From Collinsella sp. (GTDB lineage Bacteria > Actinomycetota > Coriobacteriia > Coriobacteriales > Coriobacteriaceae), in assembly GCA_019414205.1 (NCBI GenBank), contig DXML01000011.1, forward strand, positions 62,001 to 126,000: a stretch of 64,000 bases of DNA, written 5' to 3'. Positions 41,343-50,214 of this stretch are shown in pieces. Within the stretch, counting starts at the first letter, position 1, and each line of letters starts with the position of its first letter. The notes beneath the pieces were generated by a model. It did no database searches. It had not been told where the DNA came from and saw only the letters and a program-made list of their open reading frames with translations. Made by a program: the position numbers and the translations under genes.

Positions 41343-41370
41343 GGCCCTTTCCGCCAAAACGGAAAGGGCC
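41343..41370 (-). terminator. Partial terminator between binding-protein and permease genes
   Basis: Eleven-base stem GGCCCTTTCCG/CGGAAAGGGCC followed by only UUUG on the minus strand. It likely lowers permease expression relative to the binding protein. Confidence 0.65.
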
Positions 41371-41392
41371 CGCGCGCAATCAAGTAGTTATT

Positions 41393-42253
41393 TTACTTGA
41401 TATTGTACTTAGCCATGAGGGCGTCGACGGTACCGTCGTCGGTCAGGTCCTTGATAGCCTGGTTGATGTCGTCCTTGAGCTTGGTGTTGCCCTGGTTGAT
41501 GGCGATGGCGTACTCCTCGCCGGTGCTGATCTGCTTGATGGTCTGGCAGGTGTTGAACTGCTCGGCGGTCAGCTGGCTGGCAACGGAGCGGTTGGTGACT
41601 ACGGCGTCGCCCTTATCGGACTGCAGGGCGCTGAAGCACTCGGTGGCGTCCTTGTAGGGGACGATCTTGGCCTTGGGGAAGTTCTCCTGGGCAAAGGCCT
41701 CGGCGGTCGAACCGGACTGGACGATGATGGTGGCGTCGGCGTTGTTGAGCTTCTCGCTGTAGTTGTCGGCCGTGATGTCGGTGTTATCGACCTTGGTCAC
41801 GATAGCCTGATCGTCCATGTAGTAGGAATCAGAGAAAGTGACTTCCTTCTCACGCTCGGGCGTATCGGTGATAGCCGCGATGGAGACGTCATACTTGGCG
41901 CCCGAAGCGACGCCCGGAACCAGCGTGTCGAAGTCGTTGTTGACGTACTCGACATCCAGGCCCAGCTTGTCGCCGATAGCCTTGATAAGCTCAAGGTCAA
42001 AGCCCTGATAATCGCCGTTGTCGTCCTTGTACTCAAACGGAGCGTACTCGGCAGAGGTGCCGACGGTCAGCGTACCGTCCTTGACGAGCGCGTACTCCTT
42101 GGAGCCGTCGACCTTCTCGACCTTAGCGTCGTCAGAGCTGCTGGAACCGGCATTAGAACCAGAGGTGGCGTTGGACGAGCCGCAGCCCGTCAGTGCGAGG
42201 GCGAGCGCCATGGCGCCCGTGGCGGCAAATGCGCCAATCTTCTTGAGCTTCAT
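41393..42253 (-). CDS. Amino-acid ABC transporter substrate-binding lipoprotein
   Basis: A 286-aa solute-binding protein (SBP family 3). The lipobox LALTGC ends at Cys24 and a Ser/Asn-rich linker follows. LTVGTSAEYAPFEYKDDNGD, QGFDLELIKAIGDKLG and IVQSGSTAEAFAQENFP are typical of glutamine/arginine/cystine-binding proteins. Lipid-anchored outside the membrane, it hands substrate to the permease. First gene of the operon, with a good promoter upstream. Confidence 0.92.
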   Translation of the reverse strand: MKLKKIGAFAATGAMALALALTGCGSSNATSGSNAGSSSSDDAKVEKVDGSKEYALVKDGTLTVGTSAEYAPFEYKDDNGDYQGFDLELIKAIGDKLGLDVEYVNNDFDTLVPGVASGAKYDVSIAAITDTPEREKEVTFSDSYYMDDQAIVTKVDNTDITADNYSEKLNNADATIIVQSGSTAEAFAQENFPKAKIVPYKDATECFSALQSDKGDAVVTNRSVASQLTAEQFNTCQTIKQISTGEEYAIAINQGNTKLKDDINQAIKDLTDDGTVDALMAKYNIK

Positions 42254-42309
42254 AATCAGTCTCCTTCCGTGACCCCGTTTGATTCAGAGGTCTGCAAAAA
42301 CTGAGGGTT

Positions 42310-42338
42310 ATTATGCACCCGCTTGGAAGAATCTGCAA
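42310..42338 (-). promoter_or_regulatory. Promoter of the amino-acid ABC operon
   Basis: On the minus strand -35 TTGCAG (42333-42338) and -10 CATAAT (42310-42315) with a 17-bp spacer, 57 bp before the start codon of the binding protein. Confidence 0.65.
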
Positions 42339-42399
42339 TTAGAAAACTGATTGAAACAAACCCATAACGTGAATGGAGCACTCCACTTTATGACAGTCA

Positions 42400-43266
42400 T
42401 TACTGCTGCAACGACCTTAACAGTTTGATTTCAGCCGCATAACCTGCAAGTTCGTTCGGTGTCTCCAAAATGAATGGCAATGCGCGCAAGCGGCCATTCG
42501 ATACAATATTCTGTATAACCTGCATACCGCCACCAAACTCTTCACCACCCAGGTAGCCCTTACCGATACACTCGTGGCGGTCCTTATGGGCGCCGCAGGG
42601 GTTTTTGGAGTCATTGATATGCACGGCGCGCAGGCGCTCGATACCCACCACGCGATCGAACTCGTCGAGCACACCGTCAAGATCGTGGACGATGTCATAA
42701 CCGGCATCATTCGCATGGCAGGTGTCTAGGCAAACGCCCAACTTGACCGACAGCTCGGGGCGCTTGTCGGCAACGCCCCCAATGATGCGCGCCAGCTCTT
42801 CAAAGCTACGGCCCACCTCGGTACCCTTTCCCGCCATGGTCTCGAGCAGCACCGTCGTCTGCTGCCCCTCAAACATCACCTGGCACAAGGTGTCGACGAT
42901 CATCTGAATGCCGGCATCGGTCCCCTGCCCCACATGCGCGCCGGGGTGGAAGTTGTAGTAGTTGCCGGGCAGCGCTTCCATGCGCCGCAGGTCCTCCGCC
43001 ATGGCCTCCAAGGCAAACTCGCGCGCCCGCTCTTTGGCCGAGCAGGGGTTATAGGTATACGGGGCATGAGCCACAAGCGGGCCAAAATCGTTCTGTTCCA
43101 TAAGCTCGCGCAGGGCGGCCACGTCATCCATGTCAAGGTCTTTCGCCTTGCCGCCGCGCGGGTTGCGCGTAAAGAATGCAAAGGTATTGGCGCCAATTGA
43201 CAACGCCGTCTCCCCCATCGCCCGATAGCCCTTCGTCGTCGAAAGATGACACCCAATCGTCAGCAT
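42400..43266 (-). CDS. nfo: Endonuclease IV (AP endonuclease)
   Basis: A 288-aa TIM-barrel, three-zinc AP endonuclease of base-excision repair. IGCHLSTTKGYRAMGETAL opens the protein; YNFHPGAHVGQGTD, VLLETMAGKGTEVG, GVCLDTCHANDAGYD, VHINDSKNPCGAHKDRHECIGKG (split here as the metal-ligand blocks) and a late FILETPNE carry the zinc-binding His, Glu and Asp residues. GGAG lies close upstream of the ATG at 43266. Confidence 0.95.
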   Translation of the reverse strand: MLTIGCHLSTTKGYRAMGETALSIGANTFAFFTRNPRGGKAKDLDMDDVAALRELMEQNDFGPLVAHAPYTYNPCSAKERAREFALEAMAEDLRRMEALPGNYYNFHPGAHVGQGTDAGIQMIVDTLCQVMFEGQQTTVLLETMAGKGTEVGRSFEELARIIGGVADKRPELSVKLGVCLDTCHANDAGYDIVHDLDGVLDEFDRVVGIERLRAVHINDSKNPCGAHKDRHECIGKGYLGGEEFGGGMQVIQNIVSNGRLRALPFILETPNELAGYAAEIKLLRSLQQ

Positions 43267-43284
43267 CTCCAGCTCCCCCTCATC

Positions 43285-43361
43285 AGTTGCGGTGAAATAG
43301 TTCCTGTTTGGCCCCTATTCTGCCGCAAACAGGAACTATTCCACCGCAACTTATAAAAGGG
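43285..43361. repeat. Palindromic intergenic repeat, copy 1
   Basis: Two 26-bp arms (43285-43310 and 43326-43351), starting AGTTGCGGTG and complementary with one mismatch, around a 15-bp loop, followed by TTATAAAAGGGG. A second copy sits at 44466-44542. Confidence 0.85.
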
Positions 43362-43432
43362 GCATCAGAGATGCGGGCCACCAAGCACCACGGTCGCCGG
43401 CGTCATGATCCCCTACGCGTCAGCGCCAAGTC

Positions 43433-44452
43433 CTAGAGGGCTAGACGGATTGCATCGATAATGCGCGCGCAGCGCTGTGTGGCGGCAAGGGGCATGACGG
43501 GACTCTCGAGTTTCCCCGCCCGGATGAGCTGGGTCGCATGCTGGATTTCGCCGTAGAAATCATCGACCTCAAACGGGGCATTTATTTCGAGCATTCGTCC
43601 GTCGGAGTACTTCACATGGGCGAGCTCGGGGCGATGGAGGCGCTCGATTTCCAACGAACCCCGCTCGCAGGCAATCGTTAAGCGGCTTTCATATGCTGCT
43701 TTGCCGTCACACACCATATGAATGGGTATACCGCCGACGCTCATATGGACCTCGTCGGCCCAATCGACGCGGCCGCCCGATACGTCACGCCAGCGAACTT
43801 CATGGGACGAAACCTCGCACGCGCCCGCGAGCAAATCCTCAAACCAACCGACCGCATAGCAGCCCATGTCATATAGACAGCCACCCTGCAATGGGTCGAG
43901 CAGATAACTCGAAGGGGGCTCACCATAATCGAGTTTTTGCACGCTTTCAATCGAGACGATACGGCCGAGCTCGCCAGACGCAAGCAAGCCCTTCACGCGA
44001 GTACGCATCGGACAAAACCGATTTTTCATCGCCTCCATAAACAGCACGCCGCGCTCGCGAGAGGTGGAGGCAATCGAGAGAGCCTCTTCTTCGTTCAAAA
44101 CGGCCGGCTTTTCGCACAGCACGGCCTTTCCCGCGCGCAGTGCCCGACAGACCCAATGCGCATGCATGCCATGTGGAAGAGCCAAGTAGATTACGTCGAC
44201 ATCGGGGTCGGCAATCAGCGCATCATAAGCCGCATCGCCGCTATCGTCAGCCGTGGCATAACTGTGCGCGGCATCAATCGAAAACGCTCGGCAAAATTCC
44301 TCGACATGTGCAGGAGTGCGGCCGGCCGCAGCCACCAGCCGTGCCCCGTCGACCTTCTTGAGCGACGATGCAAATCGATGAGAAATGCGTCCAGCGCCCA
44401 AAACGCCCCAACGAACCTCACGCAAATCATCACATGAATCCCGATGGCCCAC
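43433..44452 (-). CDS. Gfo/Idh/MocA-family oxidoreductase
   Basis: A 339-aa NAD(P)-dependent dehydrogenase. The Rossmann start is VRWGVLGAGRISHRFASSL, and LALPHGMHAHWVCRALRAGK and LCEKPAVLNEEEA follow (EKP is the family signature, with the catalytic Lys). DMGCYAVGW is in the second domain. Substrate unknown; family members act on sugars, inositols or trans-dihydrodiols. The GTG at 44452 is preferred, since the frame further upstream is repeat DNA. The gene is bracketed by the two palindromic repeats. Confidence 0.88.
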   Translation of the reverse strand: MGHRDSCDDLREVRWGVLGAGRISHRFASSLKKVDGARLVAAAGRTPAHVEEFCRAFSIDAAHSYATADDSGDAAYDALIADPDVDVIYLALPHGMHAHWVCRALRAGKAVLCEKPAVLNEEEALSIASTSRERGVLFMEAMKNRFCPMRTRVKGLLASGELGRIVSIESVQKLDYGEPPSSYLLDPLQGGCLYDMGCYAVGWFEDLLAGACEVSSHEVRWRDVSGGRVDWADEVHMSVGGIPIHMVCDGKAAYESRLTIACERGSLEIERLHRPELAHVKYSDGRMLEINAPFEVDDFYGEIQHATQLIRAGKLESPVMPLAATQRCARIIDAIRLAL

Positions 44453-44465
44453 GACAGCCCCCTTC

Positions 44466-44542
44466 AGTTGCGGTGAAATAGTTCCTGTCGATGCCTTATT
44501 CTGCCGCAAGCAGGAACTATTCCACCGCAAGTTATAAAAGGG
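44466..44542. repeat. Palindromic intergenic repeat, copy 2
   Basis: Arms 44466-44487 and 44511-44532, starting AGTTGCGGTG, then TTATAAAAGGG, ending next to the stop codon of the aldo/keto reductase gene. Same sequence family and orientation as 43285-43361, with a changed loop. Confidence 0.85.
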
Positions 44543-45733
44543 TCACGAGGAGCGCGTTTTGCCGAAGGCCTTAAGCACCGCCGTCACGGGGCCAGGCTGA
44601 AAACGGCGGCGTACGTCGTCCAAGCGCCCGGGGATATCGATGTGCTGCGGGCAATGCCGCGCGCATTTGCCGCACTTGACGCAATTGCTCACCAGCTTGG
44701 GCTCGTTCGTCCGCACCGCGCTCGCCGTAAAGTATTGAGACAGCCCCGTAAACCAGCTGTGCGCATAGCTTGCGTTGTAGGCAGCAAAACACCCAGGGAT
44801 ATTGATGCCTTTAGGACACGGCATGCAATAGCCGCATCCCGTGCAGGGCACGCGATTCGATTTTTCAAACTCCCTCAGCACGCGTGCGATGGCATCGAGC
44901 TGAGCAGCCGTCATCGAATCCGGCAGGGCCCGATCGGCCAACGCCGCGTTCTCATCCACTTGCGCGGTATCGGTCATACCCGAAAGCAGCATCGTCACCT
45001 GAGGATGGTTCCACACCCACGAAAGCCCCCAGGCGGCCGGAGTGCGCAAATGCGGGTCACGGGCGCCATCGAGCACAGCGCGTGCCCGCGGCGGAAGTTT
45101 GCCCGCTAGACGACCGCCCAGCAGTGGCTCCATCACAAACACCGCAAGACCGCGCTCCGCAGCCGCCATGAGTCCTGCCGTTCCCGCTTGGTAACGCTCG
45201 CCGGCATAGTTGTACTGGATCTGGCAAAAATCCCAGTCATATGCGTCAAGCACCGTCAGGAAATCCGCCGCGCTGCCGTGATACGAAAAACCAATCTGGC
45301 GAATGCGCCCCGCCGCCTTTTGACGCGCGATCCAGTCCTCGATGCCCAACGCCACCACACGTTCCCACTGGGCGGGCGAGGTAATGTTGTGCATAAGGTA
45401 ATAGTCGATACGGTCGGTCCGTAGCCGACGCAGCTGTTCGTCAAAGAAACGGTCGAAATCCTCTGCGCAAGTACACGAAGCGTGCGGCAACTTAGTCGCC
45501 AGCAACACCCGGTCGCGCAGTCCCAAGCGCTCAAGCGAGGCGCCCACGCACACCTCGTTGCCGGGATAGAGATACGCGGTATCCAGATAATTAATCCCCT
45601 GCTCCACCGCACGGGAAATGATGGCATCGGCCGTCTTCGCATCGGGATGTCCCGGCGCACCGGGAAACCTCATGCAGCCCAGACCCAGAGCAGATATTCG
45701 GTTACCACTTTTGGGGTCAACGCGGTATTGCAC
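44543..45733 (-). CDS. Aldo/keto reductase with C-terminal ferredoxin-type 4Fe-4S domain
   Basis: A 396-aa oxidoreductase. The barrel shows GLGCMRFPG, NYLDTAYLYPGNE (catalytic Asp and Tyr), ATKLPHASC, and YYLMHNI. The last ~120 residues carry two Cys clusters, PCTGCGYCMPCPKGI and CVKCGKCARHCPQHI, for 4Fe-4S centres. Such fused reductases are common in anaerobes and probably couple ferredoxin-type electrons to carbonyl reduction. The GTG at 45733 is chosen because GGGAGGG precedes it and MQYRVDPKSG is the usual family start. Confidence 0.88.
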   Translation of the reverse strand: MQYRVDPKSGNRISALGLGCMRFPGAPGHPDAKTADAIISRAVEQGINYLDTAYLYPGNEVCVGASLERLGLRDRVLLATKLPHASCTCAEDFDRFFDEQLRRLRTDRIDYYLMHNITSPAQWERVVALGIEDWIARQKAAGRIRQIGFSYHGSAADFLTVLDAYDWDFCQIQYNYAGERYQAGTAGLMAAAERGLAVFVMEPLLGGRLAGKLPPRARAVLDGARDPHLRTPAAWGLSWVWNHPQVTMLLSGMTDTAQVDENAALADRALPDSMTAAQLDAIARVLREFEKSNRVPCTGCGYCMPCPKGINIPGCFAAYNASYAHSWFTGLSQYFTASAVRTNEPKLVSNCVKCGKCARHCPQHIDIPGRLDDVRRRFQPGPVTAVLKAFGKTRSS

Positions 45734-45895
45734 GGACCCTCCCTTCGCCATCAGCGCTCGGCAAGGCGAAACACAATGGTCACGCGGCCGAAACATCGTG
45801 GAATCGCAATCGAGAACGTATCGTAACGCAGCAGAAATCGAGCTGTCACGGCACCGCTTTAACATCAGCAAAAAGCCCGATGAAGGGAGGCGAGC

Positions 45896-46090
45896 GTGAC
45901 CACACGTGAGGATGCCCACCCCTATCCCGGCGAGCAATACATCCTCTCGGTCGACCGCTATCAGATCGAGGTCATGGACCATCTGGACGAGCTTCCCGCC
46001 ACAGGCGCCGTCATCTTCTGCACCTTCCCCAAGATGCGCGATGGCGTTGGATATCCCGCACGCGTTTTCGCGGCCTGTTCCACGGCATAA
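45896..46090 (+). pseudogene. C-terminal remnant of a cyclase-family (arylformamidase-like) protein
   Basis: A 64-aa ORF (GTG with GGGAGG upstream). DHLDELPATGAVIFCTFPKM and GYPARVFA match the last strands of cyclase/kynurenine-formamidase proteins (family: LPATGA...CTFPKPKDG.G.PARVFA). The metal-binding HxGTHxDxPxH part is missing, so it cannot be an active hydrolase. The tidy ribosome-binding site means it may still be translated. It ends in front of a terminator. Confidence 0.6.
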
Positions 46091-46169
46091 GCGCACAGTG
46101 CAATAGTTTCTTTTTCATAACAGCAGCCCCGCGCATCCACCGATCACCCTGGCAGCATACAATCCATCA

Positions 46170-46194
46170 GGCGCCCCTTACGCGGGCGCCTTTT
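46170..46194 (+). terminator. Intrinsic terminator abutting the panE RBS
   Basis: GGCGCCC/GGGCGCC stem followed by TTTT; the panE Shine-Dalgarno (GAGGAG) begins five bases further on. Same layout as 1837-1866 and 28322-28343. Confidence 0.8.
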
Positions 46195-46213
46195 ATATGA
46201 GGAGATGATTCAC

Positions 46214-47128
46214 ATGCAGATCAACAAGGTCGCCTTTATCGGCAAGGGCGGCGTCGGGCTACTCTACGGCAGCATGATCGCCCAGGCACTCGGCGACGAT
46301 GCCGTCGAATACGTCATGGACGACGCCCGTTTCGAGCGTCACGCAGGCGACGCCCTTACGGTCAACGGCGAGCCCTGCGCACTCAAGTCCGTGCGCGCCA
46401 GCGAGGCAACGCCCGCCGATCTGGTCATTCTCACGGTCAAGACGACTGGACTCGACCAGGCGCTCAAGACTATGGAACACATCGTGGGCCCCAATACGCT
46501 CATCGCCTCGCTGTGCAACGGCATTACGAGCGAGCAAAAGATTGCCGAGCGCTTTGGCTGGGAGCACACCGTCCTGGGCATCTGCCAAGGCATGGACGCC
46601 GTGTTCCTCAACGGAGAGCTCACCTTTACCAATGCGGGCGAGATTCGCTTTGGCGCGGCAGCGGGCACCGAGCCCGCAACCGTTACCACCATCGACGAGC
46701 TCTATACGCGCTGCGGCGTCGCCCATACCGTCGAGAGCGACATTGCGCACCGTATGTGGGCCAAACTCATGCTCAACGACGGCATCAACCAGACCTGCAT
46801 GGCCTACGGCGGGACCTACGGAAGCGCCACGGAGCCGGGCTCCGAGCAGCGTCGCTGCTTTGTTTCCGCCATGCGCGAAACGCTTGCGGTCGCTAACGCC
46901 GAGGGCATTGAGCTGACCGAGGCAGACCTGACGCAAATGGTGCACCTCATCGAGGGAATCGACCCCGCCGGTATGCCCTCGATGGCTCAAGACCGCATCG
47001 CAAGGCGCAAAACCGAGGTTGATGAGTTCGCGGGCACCATCTGCCGCCTCGCAGCCAAACACGATATCCAGGTGCCGCAAAACGATTGGCTCTATCGACG
47101 CATTCGCGATATCGAGAAAAGCTGGTAG
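46214..47128 (+). CDS. panE: 2-dehydropantoate 2-reductase (ketopantoate reductase)
   Basis: A 304-aa NADPH-dependent ketopantoate reductase family protein, which would form pantoate for coenzyme A synthesis. VAFIGKGGVGLLYGSMIA is the dinucleotide loop; VILTVKTTGLDQAL, SLCNGITSEQKIAERFG and AHRMWAKLMLNDGINQTC (catalytic Lys in WAKLMLN) follow the family order. Many paralogues of this fold act on other 2-keto acids, so the symbol is a family-level call. GAGGAG lies ten bases before the ATG at 46214. Confidence 0.82.
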   Translation: MQINKVAFIGKGGVGLLYGSMIAQALGDDAVEYVMDDARFERHAGDALTVNGEPCALKSVRASEATPADLVILTVKTTGLDQALKTMEHIVGPNTLIASLCNGITSEQKIAERFGWEHTVLGICQGMDAVFLNGELTFTNAGEIRFGAAAGTEPATVTTIDELYTRCGVAHTVESDIAHRMWAKLMLNDGINQTCMAYGGTYGSATEPGSEQRRCFVSAMRETLAVANAEGIELTEADLTQMVHLIEGIDPAGMPSMAQDRIARRKTEVDEFAGTICRLAAKHDIQVPQNDWLYRRIRDIEKSW

Positions 47129-47161
47129 CGCCAACGCACCGCATTCAACAGCCTTAACAGC

Positions 47162-47201
47162 AAAGCCGCCGCAAGGAAACCGTTCCCCCTGCGGCGGCTT
47201 T
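47162..47201 (+). terminator. Intrinsic terminator after panE
   Basis: Twelve-base perfect stem AAAGCCGCCGCA/TGCGGCGGCTTT ending in TTTC, 33 bp after the panE stop. Confidence 0.85.
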
Positions 47202-47238
47202 CATCTTCGTCTATGACCGGCGGCCAATCTCTCAACAG

Positions 47239-47445
47239 TTAGCGTTGCGACTCCGGCACCTCGTCCTCGTCATCGCGGCAAAGCAGCACGCCGGCGCTTC
47301 CCAGCAGCGCCGCTGCGATCAGCGCGCCAACCACGGTTCGAGTAGCCCCGCATGCCCCCTGCATGCCCGCAACGAGCGCGGCCGTAGGACCAAGGCAGCC
47401 AAGCACCAATGCGACGGCGGCAACGGCGATATCTCGAGCGTTCAC
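47239..47445 (-). CDS. Small two-helix membrane protein
   Basis: A 68-aa protein with two hydrophobic segments (IAVAAVALVLGCLGPTAALV and VVGALIAAALLGSAGVLL) and an acidic C-terminal tail (CRDDEDEVPESQR). GTG start with GGAGG 11 bases upstream. No family recognised. Its reality rests on composition and ribosome-binding site only. Confidence 0.5.
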   Translation of the reverse strand: MNARDIAVAAVALVLGCLGPTAALVAGMQGACGATRTVVGALIAAALLGSAGVLLCRDDEDEVPESQR

Positions 47446-47632
47446 AAGACCACTTCCTCCAAGAGAAAGACCTTAATTCTCAAGAACCAGTGTGCCCCGC
47501 GCCCATATGCGCGGCGTACTGCCACGGTAAGCGCTCTGTTAGCTCAAGCATGCACAAAAAACGGACGCCCTTACGTTGCCCAAAGGCTCGGTAAAGACGC
47601 CCGCCCGTCATGTCCTATTGGCTTATGGCAGA

Positions 47633-48410
47633 TTACCAACCGGTATAGTAGTCGGTGGTTCCGGCTGCGCAGCCGGAGTCATAGACCTTGCACTCGCCCT
47701 TGGAACCGGTAAACGTGGAGCCCTGAGCCTTATCGCCCGCGGCAACGACGTAGTAACCATCGGAATCGCGCCAAAAGCCCTCGGAATCCTGAGTCCACTC
47801 GCCCGTGCGGTGATGGTAGAGCACGTTGCTGCTGTAATAGGTCTCACGACGACCGTTATAGTTATTGACGCCGCTCGAGCGCGTCAGGCCCGAGCCGTTC
47901 GCGTAATACGCAGCAGACGCGTAAGACGAGCCGGAGCCGGCGTTGTAATACAAAGCCTGAACGGCCTCAGCGGCCTCGGCTTCGGCGGCCGCAACCTCGA
48001 GCGCCTCACGCTTGGCATCCTCAAGCGTCGTGCGCAGCTCATCGAGCTCGGTCGACTTCGCGTCGACCTCCTCCATCGTCAAAAGACTGCCCGCACCATC
48101 GATACAACCTTGCAGTACAGCGCGCTCGTCATCGGTGGCATAGTCACCGTACATGTTCATGATGATCTGGGCGCGAACCTCTAGGGAATCGCGCTTGGCC
48201 CCCATAGAGGCGTTCCACTCCTGCATGGAGCCAAAGCCGTCGCCGCGATAGTCGACGGGCTGCATCAGCGTCGCCTCGGACGGCGTGGATCCGACCGTAT
48301 CGGATAGTGTTGCCGCGTGGACATCAGTTGCGCCGGCGCCCGTCAAAAGTGCCACGGTCAGAGCGGCGGAAAGGGCGGCGGCTTTCGGTTTTCGTGAATC
48401 AATCCTCATG
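47633..48410 (-). CDS. Secreted protein with coiled coil and C-terminal Tyr/Gly-rich domain
   Basis: A 258-aa exported protein. A signal peptide (KPKAAALSAALTVALLTGAG, cut near VHA-AT) is followed by a helical region with a coiled coil near residues 110-150 (EEVDAKSTELDELRTTLEDA) and a C-terminal domain. That domain holds SSNVLYHHRTGEWTQDSEGF, GYYVVAAGDKAQGST and VYDSGCAAGTTDYYTGW, resembling the small 3D-like domain found at the end of Gram-positive cell-surface hydrolases, with two Cys that could pair. GGAGG lies 11 bases before the ATG at 48410; the open frame upstream is not coding. Confidence 0.7.
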
Positions 48411-48619
48411 TAGCTGGAAACCTCCGTAGTGCGTTTTTGCTGCGTTTGAGCTGTGTGTGATTCGATCGCGCTGCATAGTACCCCGAGCAAATCGCGACCT
48501 GCGGTTTTACTCAAAAGGTGCACGTCAATTGCGTAAAACTCACATCCTCTCAACAGGAGTTTTCCACAACTCGAATGCATAAAGCGTGCCAAAAACCCTG
48601 TTTTTGCACCCTCTCTATG

Positions 48620-48661
48620 CAAAAAAGGCGCCGGTGCGACCATTGTTCGCACAGGCGCCTT
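48620..48661 (-). terminator. Intrinsic terminator after metY
   Basis: AAGGCGCC-GGTGCGA...TCGCACA-GGCGCCTT stem (48625-48661) followed by U residues on the minus strand. It lies 60 bp after the metY stop. Confidence 0.9.
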
Positions 48662-48720
48662 GAGCAGGCATTTAATGCAGTTATACCATCGAGTCGCAAG
48701 GGGTCCTTGCACAAGTCGCC

Positions 48721-50031
48721 TTACTCGTCCAGCGCGGCGAAGGCCTGCTTCAGATCCCAAATGATGTCCTCGGCGTTCTCGGTACCGATGGAAAGACGGA
48801 TCGTGGAGGGCGTGATGTTCTGCTCGGCGAGCTCCTCGGCAGAGAGCTGGGAGTGCGTGGTGGTAGCCGGGTGCACGACGAGCGACTTGACGTCGGCCAC
48901 GTTGGCGAGCAGCGAGAACACCTGCAGATGATCGATGAACTTCCAAGCTGCCTCCTGGCCACCCTTAACCTCAAAGGTAAAGATCGAGGCACCGCCGTTG
49001 GGGAAGTACTTCTGGTACAGCTCATGGTCGGGATGCTCGGGCAGGCTCGGGTGGTTCACCTTGGCGACGTGGCTGTCACCGGTCAGGAACTCAACGACCT
49101 TCTTGGTGTTCTCGACATGACGGTCAACGCGCAGCGACAGAGTCTCGGTGCCCTGGAGCAGGACCCAGGCGTTGAACGGGCTGATGCAGGCGCCCTCGTC
49201 ACGCAGCAGGATAGCGCGGACATAGGTTGCAAAGGCGGCGGGACCGGCAGCCTCGGCAAAAGAAACACCGTGGTAGGAGGGGTTGGGCTCAGCGATCTGG
49301 GCGTACTTGCCACTCGCCTTCCAATCGAAGTTACCGCCGTCGACGATCACACCGCCCAGCGAGGTGCCGTGGCCGCCGATAAACTTGGTTGCGGAGTGGA
49401 CGACGATGTTGGCACCATGCTCCAGCGGACGGAACAGATACGGGGTGCCGAAGGTGTTGTCGACGACAACCGGCAGGCCATGCTTCTTGGCGATCTCGGA
49501 GATGGCGTCGATGTTGGGGATGTCGGAGTTGGGGTTACCGAGCGTCTCGAGATAGATGACCGTGGTGTTGTCCTTGATGGCGCCCTCGACCTCGTCCAGG
49601 TTATGGGCATCGACGAAGGTGGTCTCGACACCAAACTGGGAGAGCGTGTGCTCCAGCAGGTTGTAGGAACCGCCGTAGATGGTCTTCTGGGCGACCACGT
49701 GGTCACCAGCCTGGGCAAGTGCCTGCAGGGTATAGGTGATGGCAGCGGCACCGGAGGCGACGGCAAGACCGGCCACGCCACCCTCGAGCGCGGCGATACG
49801 GTCCTCGAAGACGCCCTGGGTGGAGTTGGTCAGACGGCCGTAGATGTTACCGGCGTCGGCAAGACCAAAACGGTCGGCGGCGTGCTGGGAGTTGCGAAAC
49901 ACATAGCTCGTGGTTTGATAGATAGGCACAGCACGGGAGTCGGATGCAGGATCGGCGCTCTCCTGGCCAACGTGCAGCTGCAGGGTATCGAAACCAAAGG
50001 TGTGCTCGGGGTTGTTGATAAACTGGCTCAT
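48721..50031 (-). CDS. metY: O-acetylhomoserine sulfhydrylase
   Basis: A 436-aa PLP enzyme of the Cys/Met metabolism family that makes homocysteine from O-acetylhomoserine and sulfide. FGFDTLQLHVGQESADPASD at the N-terminus, SGAAAITYTLQALAQAGDHVV, VVVDNTFGTPYLFRPLEHGA and the Schiff-base lysine in HSATKFIGGHG are characteristic; length and the R-S-G-x-E-like late region favour MetY over the shorter MetB/MetC. Expression is probably governed by the short uORF and palindromic promoter upstream and by the divergent LysR gene. Confidence 0.93.
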   Translation of the reverse strand: MSQFINNPEHTFGFDTLQLHVGQESADPASDSRAVPIYQTTSYVFRNSQHAADRFGLADAGNIYGRLTNSTQGVFEDRIAALEGGVAGLAVASGAAAITYTLQALAQAGDHVVAQKTIYGGSYNLLEHTLSQFGVETTFVDAHNLDEVEGAIKDNTTVIYLETLGNPNSDIPNIDAISEIAKKHGLPVVVDNTFGTPYLFRPLEHGANIVVHSATKFIGGHGTSLGGVIVDGGNFDWKASGKYAQIAEPNPSYHGVSFAEAAGPAAFATYVRAILLRDEGACISPFNAWVLLQGTETLSLRVDRHVENTKKVVEFLTGDSHVAKVNHPSLPEHPDHELYQKYFPNGGASIFTFEVKGGQEAAWKFIDHLQVFSLLANVADVKSLVVHPATTTHSQLSAEELAEQNITPSTIRLSIGTENAEDIIWDLKQAFAALDE

Positions 50032-50092
50032 GATGATCTCCTCGATCGAACAAAAGTAATAAGAGTAAGAGAAGTAAGTCGCTGTCTCCTGA

Positions 50093-50146
50093 TCACGCCG
50101 ACGGGCGCAAACAGGAGCCCGGCATTCGTCTTGGTAAGCAATTCAT
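50093..50146 (-). CDS. 17-aa leader peptide (uORF) in the metY 5' leader
   Basis: MNCLPRRMPGSCLRPSA, with an AAAGGAGG placed six bases before its ATG, a stronger ribosome-binding site than that of metY itself. It has two Cys and two Met in 17 residues, so translation could sense Cys or Met supply and attenuate metY. GGGCTCC...GGAGCCC-type complementarity around it allows alternative hairpins. The conservation that would prove it cannot be checked here. Confidence 0.5.
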   Translation of the reverse strand: MNCLPRRMPGSCLRPSA

Positions 50147-50214
50147 ATGCGGGCCTCCTTTCGCATCCCGGTTCCGTGGTCGGCTTAATTACCTACCGCC
50201 TTTGTGTGTTTTGA

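Noticed and set aside
47633..48946. Reading the secreted protein as a 437-codon gene starting near 48946
   Set aside because: The upstream part lies over the metY terminator and the end of metY and shows no coding character, while a signal peptide and GGAGG support the start at 48410.
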